In this document: piece by piece, positions 1 through 5,031 of the stretch
Position numbering within the stretch: position 1 is the stretch's first letter
Layout: every line of letters starts with the position of its first letter
Assembly (NCBI GenBank): GCA_028291305.1
Contig: JAQGII010000249.1
Coordinates: 1 to 5,534 of the forward strand
From: Caulobacteraceae bacterium
GTDB lineage: Bacteria > Pseudomonadota > Alphaproteobacteria > Caulobacterales > Caulobacteraceae
Length of the DNA stretch: 5,534 nucleotides
Direction: 5' to 3'
Program-made: the position numbers and the translations under genes
Notes under the pieces: model-generated
What the model was told of the DNA's origin: nothing
Databases searched by the model: none
Seen by the model: the letters and a program-made list of their open reading frames with translations, nothing else

Positions 1-55
1 GGAATGGGACCGACAGGATGCGCCCGCCTTGAGCCAGCGCAACCGGCCGCCCCTC

Positions 56-802
56 TCACCGCCCCTTGAACCCCGTCGCCACCAGGAACAGTTCCGAAGA
101 ATCCTGCCGGCTGGCCTTGGGTTTCACGTGCTGGACCTTGGCGAAGTGGATGCGCTGGCGGCCTAGGACTTCCGACGTGCCGGCCCCCTGGAAGGCCTTG
201 GCGACGAAGGAACCGCCGGGGCGCAGGCTCTCCAGGGTGAAGTCGATGGCCGCATCGATCAGGCCGACGATGCGCAGGTGGTCGGTTTCGCGGTGGCCGG
301 TGGTGTTGGGGGCCATGTCCGACAGGATCAGGTCCGGCGGCCCGCCCAGGTGGGCCAGCAGCATGTCGCCGCAGGCCGGGTCGGTGAAATCCATCTCCAG
401 GATATAGGCCGGCGGCACAGGATCGACCGGCAGCAGGTCCACCCCGGCGATCTCGGTGACGCCGCGCTCGACGCACACCTGCAGCCAGCCGCCGGGGGCG
501 CAGCCGAGGTCGACCACCCGCGCGCCGCGGTGCAGCAGTTTGAAGCGGTCGTCGATCTCGGTCAGCTTGAAGGCGGCGCGGGCGCGGTAGCCCTTGGACT
601 TGGCCAGGGTGACGAACGGGTCGTTGAGCTGGCGGGCCAGCCAGCTGTTGGACGACATCGTGCGCCGCTTGGAGGTCTTCACCTTCACCGACTCGCCGCG
701 GCCGGAATCGCCGCCGCGGGTCGGCGGTTTCACCATGCGCTTGCGGGGTCCGGTCTCTGAAAAGACGGCCTTGGCGGGTTCGGGAGGGTCTTCGTCGCTC
801 AT
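56..802 (-). CDS. rlmE: 23S rRNA 2'-O-uridine methyltransferase RlmE (FtsJ/RrmJ)
   Basis: This 248-residue protein belongs to the RlmE/FtsJ family, which uses S-adenosylmethionine to methylate the 2'-OH of a uridine in the A-loop of 23S rRNA on the large ribosomal subunit (U2552 in E. coli numbering). The SAM-binding motif VVDLGCAPGG is at residues 96-105. The family's K-D-K-E catalytic set is intact: K79 (in AAFKL), D162 (in SDMAPN), K202 (in AKAFQG) and E237 (in SSELFL). An N-terminal extension of about 40 residues, polar and Lys/Arg-rich, makes it longer than the 209-residue E. coli enzyme; such an extension could help bind rRNA. The ATG at 800-802 overlaps the TGA of the upstream ppx gene (ATGA), so translation is probably coupled, and the local Shine-Dalgarno is weak. 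The frame stays open upstream through the whole of ppx, but that part is a shadow with no family similarity. Identity is clear; only the start is slightly uncertain. Confidence 0.96.
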   Translation of the reverse strand: MSDEDPPEPAKAVFSETGPRKRMVKPPTRGGDSGRGESVKVKTSKRRTMSSNSWLARQLNDPFVTLAKSKGYRARAAFKLTEIDDRFKLLHRGARVVDLGCAPGGWLQVCVERGVTEIAGVDLLPVDPVPPAYILEMDFTDPACGDMLLAHLGGPPDLILSDMAPNTTGHRETDHLRIVGLIDAAIDFTLESLRPGGSFVAKAFQGAGTSEVLGRQRIHFAKVQHVKPKASRQDSSELFLVATGFKGR

Positions 803-1944
803 TCTGCAGCCTGCGCGGCGGGGGGGCGCCCTCGGCCGCGCCTGCGGCGGCGGCGGGACCCTGCGGCCATCAGCGACAGCAGCAGGCCCTCGCGCAGGCC
901 CCGGTCCGCCACGCGCACGCGGTCGCAGGGCCACAGCTCCTGCACGGCCTGCAGGATCGCGGCGCCGGCCAGCACCAGGTCGGCGCGCTCCGGCCCGATA
1001 CAGGGCTCCAGCGCCCTGCCCTCCAGGTCGGTGGCCAGCAGCCGGCCGGCGGTGGCTTCGCACTCGGCGCGGGTCATCCACAGGCCGTCGACGCGGCGGC
1101 GGTCGTAACGCTTCAGCCCCAGGTGAATGCCCGCCAGGCTGGTGATGGCGCCGGAGGTGCCGACGATGTGGGCGGCGCCGCTTTCGAAGGCCGGGCGCAC
1201 CACCTCGGCTTCCTTGCAGGCGCCGATCTCCTCCTTCATGGCCTCGACCATGCGCCGGTACCAGGACGGCCGGTCGACCGGATCCTCGGGGAAGCGCTCG
1301 GCCAGGGTGACGACGCCGATCGGCGCAGACATCCAGGCCTTGACCGGCAGTCGGGCGGGGGCGAAGCGGCGCGGGTCGATGTCCAGCCCGGGCGCCTTCA
1401 GGTCGAGCCAGGACAGTTCGGTCGAGCCGCCGCCCACGTCCACCACCAGGGCCGCGTCGGCGCTGCGGTCGAGCAGGTTCAGGCAGCCGGCGACGGACAG
1501 GTGGGCCTCCTCGCGCGGGCTGATGATCTGCAGCTGCAGCCCGGTCTCGCGCCGGACGCGCTCGATGAACTCGGCGCCGTTGTCGGCGGAGCGGCAGGCC
1601 TGGGTGGCGACCGCGCGCACCCGCAGACACCGGCGGCGGGCGATCTTGTCGGCGCAGACCTTCAGGGCGCCCAGCGCCCGCTCCATCGCGTGGTCCTGCA
1701 GGCGGCCGGTCTGGGACAGGCCCTCGCCCAGGCGGACGATGTTGGAATAAGCCTCGACGATACGGAACCCGTCCTCGGAAGGACGGGCGATCAGCAGCCG
1801 GCAGTTGTTGGTGCCCAGATCGAGCGCGGCAAAGGTCTGGCCCTCGCCCGCCCGCCCTTGGTTGGGCCGCAATGGACGCCCGTCGGCCGGCGCCGGGGAC
1901 GCCTCCCCTGGCGCTTGCCCGGGCGATTGGACCGCCTGAGACAT
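799..1944 (-). CDS. ppx: Ppx/GppA family phosphatase (exopolyphosphatase / pppGpp phosphatase)
   Basis: This 381-residue ASKHA-fold phosphatase belongs to a cytoplasmic family that removes terminal phosphate from inorganic polyphosphate and/or converts pppGpp to ppGpp. The phosphate-1 loop is at residues 39-49 (AALDLGTNNCR). R118 (in VATQACR) and E146 (in ISPREEA) align with E. coli PPX R93 and the catalytic E121. The phosphate-2 motif VVDVGGGSTEL is at 167-177, and a GTSGA turn is at 262-266. The protein has only the two phosphatase subdomains. It lacks the C-terminal HD-like domain of the roughly 500-residue E. coli PPX and GppA, so it is the short form. About 36 Pro/Ala-rich residues precede the fold, and the tail carries six consecutive arginines (364-369) in a basic stretch. 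The ATG at 1942-1944 is chosen because a fold-complete protein follows it; its Shine-Dalgarno is weak. It is upstream of, and overlaps, rlmE. Sequence alone does not separate polyphosphate from pppGpp preference. Confidence 0.92.
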   Translation of the reverse strand: MSQAVQSPGQAPGEASPAPADGRPLRPNQGRAGEGQTFAALDLGTNNCRLLIARPSEDGFRIVEAYSNIVRLGEGLSQTGRLQDHAMERALGALKVCADKIARRRCLRVRAVATQACRSADNGAEFIERVRRETGLQLQIISPREEAHLSVAGCLNLLDRSADAALVVDVGGGSTELSWLDLKAPGLDIDPRRFAPARLPVKAWMSAPIGVVTLAERFPEDPVDRPSWYRRMVEAMKEEIGACKEAEVVRPAFESGAAHIVGTSGAITSLAGIHLGLKRYDRRRVDGLWMTRAECEATAGRLLATDLEGRALEPCIGPERADLVLAGAAILQAVQELWPCDRVRVADRGLREGLLLSLMAAGSRRRRRRGRGRPPAAQAAE

Positions 1945-2082
1945 GCACTCAATTTCCGTCGCGTCGGCCGCTGCTGGGCGCGCGCTTTTCGACGTGACTG
2001 TAACAAGGCAAGGCCGCCGTCGAAAGCCGTAGCAGGTTGTTTGCCATTTCTATTCATGTCCGGGTCAGCTACGCGGACTAAC
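1945..2082. promoter_or_regulatory. Divergent promoter region between ppx and hspQ
   Basis: This non-coding stretch separates the divergent ppx (minus) and hspQ (plus) starts, so promoters for both genes should lie here. On the plus strand TTGCCA (2041-2046) and a GCTA (2068-2071) resemble parts of the Caulobacter housekeeping promoter (TTGaCgS ... GCTAnAwC), but the spacing and the -10 match are poor. I do not assign a firm promoter on either strand. I saw no clear sigma-32-type heat-shock promoter on the hspQ side. If the GCTA element were the -10, the hspQ message would be nearly leaderless, which would fit its weak Shine-Dalgarno; this is speculative. Confidence 0.4.
1987..2025. repeat. 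Inverted repeat TTTCGACG-N23-CGTCGAAA
   Basis: Two perfect 8-bp complementary arms, TTTCGACG at 1987-1994 and CGTCGAAA at 2018-2025, are separated by 23 bp. The match extends to GCTTT(T)CGACG / CGTCGAAAGC if one bulged T is allowed. The repeat sits between the divergent ppx and hspQ genes, where it could be a pair of operator half-sites or fold in the leader RNA of either gene. In the spacer, GTGACTGTAAC (1994-2004) is itself a near-palindrome (4 of 5 arm positions). No known regulator motif is recognised, and the function is unknown. Confidence 0.4.
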
Positions 2083-2436
2083 ATGGCCACCATGAACCCG
2101 AGCTCCGCCCAAGTCAGCGTGGCGAAATTCGCGATCGGCGACATCGTCCGCCACCGCCTGTTCCCCTTCCGGGGCGTGGTGTTCGACGTGGATCCGCAAT
2201 TCGCCAACACCGAGGACTGGTACCAGGCCATCCCCGAGGGCATCCGGCCGCGCAAGGACCAGCCCTTCTACCACCTGCTGGCCGAGAACGACGACGGCAG
2301 CTACCTCGCCTATGTGTCCGAACAGAACCTGCTGCCCGACGACAGCGGCCGTCCGGTGGGCCATCCGCAGGCCTCGGTGCTGTTCGGCGCCTTCAAGGAT
2401 GGCCACTACACGCTGCGGCCGCGCATCTCCAACTAG
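2083..2436 (+). CDS. hspQ: HspQ / YccV-like heat-shock protein, hemimethylated-DNA-binding family
   Basis: This small cytoplasmic protein (117 residues from this start) belongs to the HspQ/YccV family. In E. coli the family member is a heat-shock protein reported to bind hemimethylated oriC DNA, and in Yersinia HspQ modulates and is degraded by the Lon protease. The family core is clear: KFAIGD (15-20), VRHRLFPFRGVVFDVDP (22-38), then PFYHLLAENDDG (61-72) and YLAYVSEQNL (74-83), a compact beta-rich fold. Its length is close to the 105-residue E. coli protein. The start is uncertain among in-frame ATGs at 2056, 2083 and 2092. I chose 2083 because a weak GGA (2075-2077) lies 5 nt before it, while 2056 would add an unconserved leader; 2092 would give 114 residues. 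The gene stands alone, divergent from ppx. In Alphaproteobacteria without Dam, any DNA-methylation link would have to involve GANTC rather than GATC; this is inference. Confidence 0.9.
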   Translation: MATMNPSSAQVSVAKFAIGDIVRHRLFPFRGVVFDVDPQFANTEDWYQAIPEGIRPRKDQPFYHLLAENDDGSYLAYVSEQNLLPDDSGRPVGHPQASVLFGAFKDGHYTLRPRISN

Positions 2437-2438
2437 GG

Positions 2439-2464
2439 CATGGGCGGCCGCGTCGCCCGCCATG
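2439..2464 (+). terminator. Hairpin just after hspQ, possible 3' end structure
   Basis: CATGGGCGG (2439-2447) pairs with CCGCCATG (2457-2464) to give an 8-bp GC-rich stem with one bulged G and a loop of about 9 nt, starting 2 nt after the hspQ stop codon. No T-run follows (AATTCG comes next), so this is not a canonical intrinsic terminator. It could protect the 3' end of the hspQ mRNA or assist termination, separating hspQ from the CtrA-box promoter region that follows. The pairing was found by eye and its stability was not computed. Confidence 0.35.
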
Positions 2465-2479
2465 AATTCGCCACATTGG

Positions 2480-2494
2480 TTAACCGGGCTTTAA
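2480..2494 (+). promoter_or_regulatory. CtrA-type binding box (TTAA-N7-TTAA)
   Basis: TTAA at 2480-2483 and TTAA at 2491-2494 are separated by exactly 7 bp (CCGGGCT). This is a perfect match to the TTAA-N7-TTAA full site of the cell-cycle response regulator CtrA, and the left half continues as TTAACC, as in many known sites. It lies in the hspQ-DUF2336 intergenic region, 45 bp before the DUF2336 start. CtrA-activated promoters usually carry the box over the -35 region; a box centred at 2487 would then place the transcription start near 2520, just ahead of the GGAGG. No good sigma-70-type -10 is visible, which is common for activator-dependent promoters. TTAA is rare in this GC-rich window, so chance is less likely but not excluded. 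Confidence 0.7.
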
Positions 2495-2529
2495 TCGCGC
2501 TGCGTCAAGGTCCGAGCCCGAAGAAGAGC

Positions 2530-2534
2530 GGAGG
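2530..2534 (+). promoter_or_regulatory. Shine-Dalgarno GGAGG of the DUF2336 gene, fixes a TTG start
   Basis: GGAGG at 2530-2534 lies 5 nt before the TTG at 2540-2542. There is no competing ATG or GTG start nearby in this frame, and the residues after the TTG look like a normal N-terminal helix. The strong site therefore supports the rare TTG as the real start. Confidence 0.75.
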
Positions 2535-2539
2535 CTCCC

Positions 2540-3658
2540 TTGCTCGTCGCGCAGACGAATGCCCTGTTGGACTTGGCCAAGAGCCGCGAACCCGCCGACC
2601 GTGAACGGCTGCTGATGAACGTCGTCAGCCTTTGCGAGCTGGCCGGACCCGGCGGCGACGCCGAAGCGGTCAAGGCCAAGGCCCTGATCGACGAGGTCTT
2701 CATGACCCTGGTGATCGACGCCGAGCGGGAGGTGCGCCGCCGCCTGGCCGAGCGGATCGCCGGGGTGGACTGGGCGCCGCGCGCGCTGGTGCATGTGCTG
2801 ACGCTCGACGACATCGAGATCGCGCGGCCGGTGATCGCCAGCAGCCCGCTGCTGGACGACGGCGACCTGATCCGCCTGCTGGTCGAGGCCACCCTGGAGC
2901 ACCAGGTCGAGGTCGCCCGCCGGCCCGGGATCGGCCCCGCGGTGGCGCTGGCCATCCTCGACAAGAACGAGCCTTCGCTGCTGGCCGCCCTGGCCGACAA
3001 CGTGTCCGCCGTGCTGCCCGACGACGGCATCGCCCGGCTGGTGGAGGCCTCGCGCCTGATGCCGGCCCTGCGCGCGCCCCTGACCCGTCACCCGCAGCTG
3101 ACCACCGACTTGGCCTGCACCCTCTACGCCTGGGTCGGCGAGGCCCTGCGCGAAGCCCTCGCGGGGCGTTTCCGGCTGGATCCGCAGGCCCTCAACCTGG
3201 CCGTGGACGATGCGGTGCACGACGCGACCGTCGAGCCGTTCGGACGGCCGGTGACTCTGGAGCGGGCCGAGGAGCGCGCGGCCACCGAACGCCGCCTGGT
3301 GCACAAGCTGAACGCCGCTGGGCAGTTGAAGCCCGGCTACCTGCTGCGCGCGCTGCGCGAACACAAGCTGTCGCTGTTCGAAGCGGGCCTGGCCCAGCTG
3401 GCCGGGCTGAACGGCGACCACCTGCACGCGGCGCTGAACTGCGACCGGCCGGAAATCCTGGCCCTGGCCTGCCACGCCGCCGGCATCGACCGCAGCGTCT
3501 TCCCCACGGTGCTGGCGCGGGTGCGCGAACTGAACCGCGGCCTGCCGAGCGGTGGCGGCGAAGGCGACGCGCGGGCCAGCGCCGTGTTCCAGCACGTTGC
3601 GGCCGAGGAGGCCGTGCTGGCGTTCAACCGGATGATCCAGGTGATCGCCCCCATTTGA
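2540..3658 (+). CDS. DUF2336 domain-containing protein (full length)
   Basis: This 372-residue protein belongs to the uncharacterised DUF2336 family, found mainly in Alphaproteobacteria; its biochemical role is not established. It is almost entirely helical with HEAT-like repeats. The family signature includes EREVRRRLAERIAG (62-75), DDIEIARPVIASSPLLDDGDLI (90-111, with the conserved SPLL) and LEHQVEVARRPG (119-130). It also includes LLAALADNVSAVLP (147-160). The C-terminal half (about 256-335) has the pattern GQLKPGYLLRALREHKLSLF, then LAQLAGL, and matches the second DUF2336 protein at the right edge of the window. No signal peptide, transmembrane segment or catalytic motif is seen, so it is probably a cytoplasmic scaffold or protein-binding factor. 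Start: TTG with GGAGG 5 nt upstream. It is the first gene behind the CtrA-type box and lies 33 bp before nadK, so the two are probably co-transcribed. Family assignment is firm; function is unknown. Confidence 0.88.
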   Translation: MLVAQTNALLDLAKSREPADRERLLMNVVSLCELAGPGGDAEAVKAKALIDEVFMTLVIDAEREVRRRLAERIAGVDWAPRALVHVLTLDDIEIARPVIASSPLLDDGDLIRLLVEATLEHQVEVARRPGIGPAVALAILDKNEPSLLAALADNVSAVLPDDGIARLVEASRLMPALRAPLTRHPQLTTDLACTLYAWVGEALREALAGRFRLDPQALNLAVDDAVHDATVEPFGRPVTLERAEERAATERRLVHKLNAAGQLKPGYLLRALREHKLSLFEAGLAQLAGLNGDHLHAALNCDRPEILALACHAAGIDRSVFPTVLARVRELNRGLPSGGGEGDARASAVFQHVAAEEAVLAFNRMIQVIAPI

Positions 3659-3691
3659 CAAGACGGCGGCGGGCAGGCTTCAACAACCGGC

Positions 3692-4474
3692 ATGACCGAG
3701 CATCCCCCGCTGATCCGCCGGCTTGCCTTCCTTGCCGACGACAGGCCTGAAGCCGCCGCGGCGCGCGACCGGTTGTCGGCGCGGTATGGCGGCGTGTCCG
3801 AAGAGGACGCCGACGTGATCGTCGCCCTGGGCGGCGATGGCTTCATGCTGGAGAACCTGCACCGCAACCTGCCCGCCGCCCGGCCGATCTACGGCATGAA
3901 CATGGGCACGGTCGGCTTCCTGATGAACGAGTTCAGCGAGGACGACCTGCTGGACCGGATCAACGCCGCCGAGCACGCCGTGATCCATCCCCTGATCATG
4001 CGCGCTGCGTGCCGCGACGGTCGGGAGGCGCGGGCCATGGCCATCAACGAGATTTCGCTGCTACGCCAGACCCACCAGACCGCCAAGCTGAGGATCGTCA
4101 TCGACGGCAAGGTGCGCCTGGAGGAGCTGGTCTGCGACGGGGCCCTAGTCTGCACTCCCGCCGGCTCGACCGCCTACAACCTGTCGGCCCATGGCCCGAT
4201 CATCCCGATCGGCGCTCAGGTGCTGGCCTTGACCCCGATCAGCGCCTTCCGCCCGCGCCGCTGGCGGGGCGCGCTGCTGCCGCACACGGCCAAGGTGACG
4301 TTCGAGGTGCTTGAGCCGGACAAGCGGCCGGTCAGCGCCGTGGCCGACAACGTCGAAGTGCGCAACGTGGCCCAGGTGCACATCGCCGAGGACCGCAGCC
4401 AGCCCCTGGTGATGCTGTTCGACGCCGGACGCAGCCTCGACGAGCGGATTCTGACCGAACAGTTCGCCGTTTAG
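3692..4474 (+). CDS. nadK: NAD kinase (ATP/polyphosphate-dependent NAD+ 2'-phosphotransferase)
   Basis: This 260-residue cytoplasmic enzyme phosphorylates NAD+ to NADP+, the only known route to NADP(H) and normally essential. The family motifs are all present: GGDG at 47-50 (with catalytic Asp49), [12 protein letters not shown] at 68-79, the NE pair at 119-120 that contacts the nicotinamide ribose region, and [15 protein letters not shown] at 155-169. The length fits the short alphaproteobacterial NAD kinases, which lack the longer N-terminus of the E. coli enzyme (292 residues). The ATG at 3692 gives the expected N-terminus, but its Shine-Dalgarno is weak (AGG about 14 nt upstream). This suggests translation may depend partly on read-in from the DUF2336 gene 33 bp upstream. 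No promoter is visible in that gap, so nadK is likely expressed from the CtrA-box promoter, perhaps with promoters inside the upstream gene. Some NadK enzymes use polyphosphate as phosphate donor, a loose metabolic tie to ppx in the same window. Confidence 0.96.
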   Translation: MTEHPPLIRRLAFLADDRPEAAAARDRLSARYGGVSEEDADVIVALGGDGFMLENLHRNLPAARPIYGMNMGTVGFLMNEFSEDDLLDRINAAEHAVIHPLIMRAACRDGREARAMAINEISLLRQTHQTAKLRIVIDGKVRLEELVCDGALVCTPAGSTAYNLSAHGPIIPIGAQVLALTPISAFRPRRWRGALLPHTAKVTFEVLEPDKRPVSAVADNVEVRNVAQVHIAEDRSQPLVMLFDAGRSLDERILTEQFAV

Positions 4475-4563
4475 GACGCCCGCGCGCACCAGTTATTAAG
4501 CTTGACCCGGCTAGGGTTGGGGGCCAACGACCACCCACGCCGTCAGTAAAACGGGAGGGCGCC
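4475..4563 (+). promoter_or_regulatory. nadK-Hpt intergenic gap with a possible promoter
   Basis: This 89-bp gap is larger than the other spacings in the block and contains an AT-rich island (TTATTAAGCTTGACC, 4493-4507). TTGACC at 4502-4507 is a good -35-like element, but no convincing -10 follows at either the E. coli or the Caulobacter spacing. A small hairpin, GTTGG-GGG-CCAAC (4516-4528), is present and is not followed by a T-run, so it is not a terminator. The Hpt gene may have its own promoter here or be the third gene of the operon. Confidence 0.3.
4554..4558 (+). promoter_or_regulatory. Shine-Dalgarno GGAGG of the Hpt gene, fixes a TTG start
   Basis: GGAGG at 4554-4558 ends 5 nt before the TTG at 4564-4566. 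This is the same motif and spacing as at the DUF2336 gene and supports TTG as the initiation codon. Confidence 0.75.
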
Positions 4564-5025
4564 TTGACTCAACCGTACAAGACCTTGTCTCAACCCAACG
4601 CGAACGCACGTCCCGGCGGCGTCGATGGGGATGTCATCGCGCGCGCCGAAGCCGCGCTCAAGAGCCTGGCCGGCCAGTTCTCGCGCTGGCTGCAGGACGA
4701 GATCGACAAGCTGGAGGCCGCCAACAGCCGCGTCGCCCTCGAAGGGCTGGCGGGGGAAGCGGGCGAGGCCCTGCATACCCATGCCCACGACCTGAAGGGC
4801 CTGGGCGGCACCTATGAATTCCCGATCGTCACGCGCATGGCCGGATCGCTGTGCCGGCTGCTGGAGGCCGGGCGGGCCGAGGCGCCGCTCGACCTGATCA
4901 ACGCCCATATCGAGACCATCAAGGCTGTGGTCCGCGACGGTATCCGCGACGAGGGCCATCCGGTCGGCGCTCTTCTGGCCACCTCCCTGGAAGAGCGGGT
5001 CAGCGCCGTCGTCGGCGACAGCTAA
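4564..5025 (+). CDS. Free-standing Hpt (histidine phosphotransfer) domain protein
   Basis: This 153-residue protein is essentially one Hpt four-helix-bundle domain, the type that passes phosphoryl groups between receiver domains in multistep phosphorelays in the cytoplasm. The phosphorylation motif is HDLKGLGGTYEFP, with the likely phospho-acceptor His75 followed by Lys78-Gly79 (HxxKG). The preceding HTHA adds two more histidines (71 and 73), but only His75 fits the motif. The helix after it (RMAGSLCRLLEAG, about 91-103) also fits an Hpt bundle. There is no kinase, receiver or output domain, and no partner gene in the window, so it is an orphan phosphotransferase. In Caulobacter such roles are played by ShpA (the ShkA-ShpA-TacA relay) and the unrelated-fold ChpT. 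This protein could be the ShpA orthologue, but I cannot confirm it from sequence. Start: TTG with GGAGG 5 nt upstream. The ORF ends 6 bp from the converging DUF2336 gene. Confidence 0.88.
   Translation: MTQPYKTLSQPNANARPGGVDGDVIARAEAALKSLAGQFSRWLQDEIDKLEAANSRVALEGLAGEAGEALHTHAHDLKGLGGTYEFPIVTRMAGSLCRLLEAGRAEAPLDLINAHIETIKAVVRDGIRDEGHPVGALLATSLEERVSAVVGDS
4566..4570. promoter_or_regulatory. GANTC (CcrM-type methylation) site overlapping the Hpt start codon
   Basis: GACTC at 4566-4570 begins on the G of the TTG start codon. It is the only GANTC I find in this window that is not in the interior of a gene; the others, at 99, 690, 705, 3253 and 4447, are well inside coding regions. CcrM methylates the A of GANTC in Caulobacter and relatives, and methylation state controls some cell-cycle promoters. 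Whether this site matters depends on where transcription starts. Confidence 0.4.
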
Positions 5026-5031
5026 GCGACG

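Noticed and set aside
1..55. Short plus-strand open frame from the ATG at position 4
   Set aside because: It has about 21 codons, no Shine-Dalgarno in view and no recognisable product, and it runs into the rlmE 3' end. These first 55 bp hold nothing I can support.
803..1948. Upstream part of a 630-codon minus-strand open frame continuous with rlmE across all of ppx
   Set aside because: Its sequence is a low-complexity Arg/Pro/Gly/Ala shadow of ppx in another frame. The ppx frame carries all family motifs, and rlmE homology begins only after the ATG at 802.
1123..2055. Long plus-strand open frame running into hspQ from opposite ppx
   Set aside because: It is the antisense of ppx; HspQ family similarity starts only near residue KFAIGD, well after the ATGs at 2056-2092.
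2480..3661. 393-codon minus-strand open frame opposite the DUF2336 gene
   Set aside because: It is rich in Gln, Gly, Val and His, as expected for the antisense of a GC-rich gene. It has no recognisable motif, and the plus-strand frame has clear DUF2336 signatures and a good Shine-Dalgarno.
4496..4510. Possible second CtrA box before the Hpt gene
   Set aside because: TTAA at 4496-4499 is followed after 7 bp by CCGG, so only a half-site exists.
4516..4528. Hairpin GTTGG-GGG-CCAAC as an intrinsic terminator after nadK
   Set aside because: The stem is only 5 bp and no T-run follows it.
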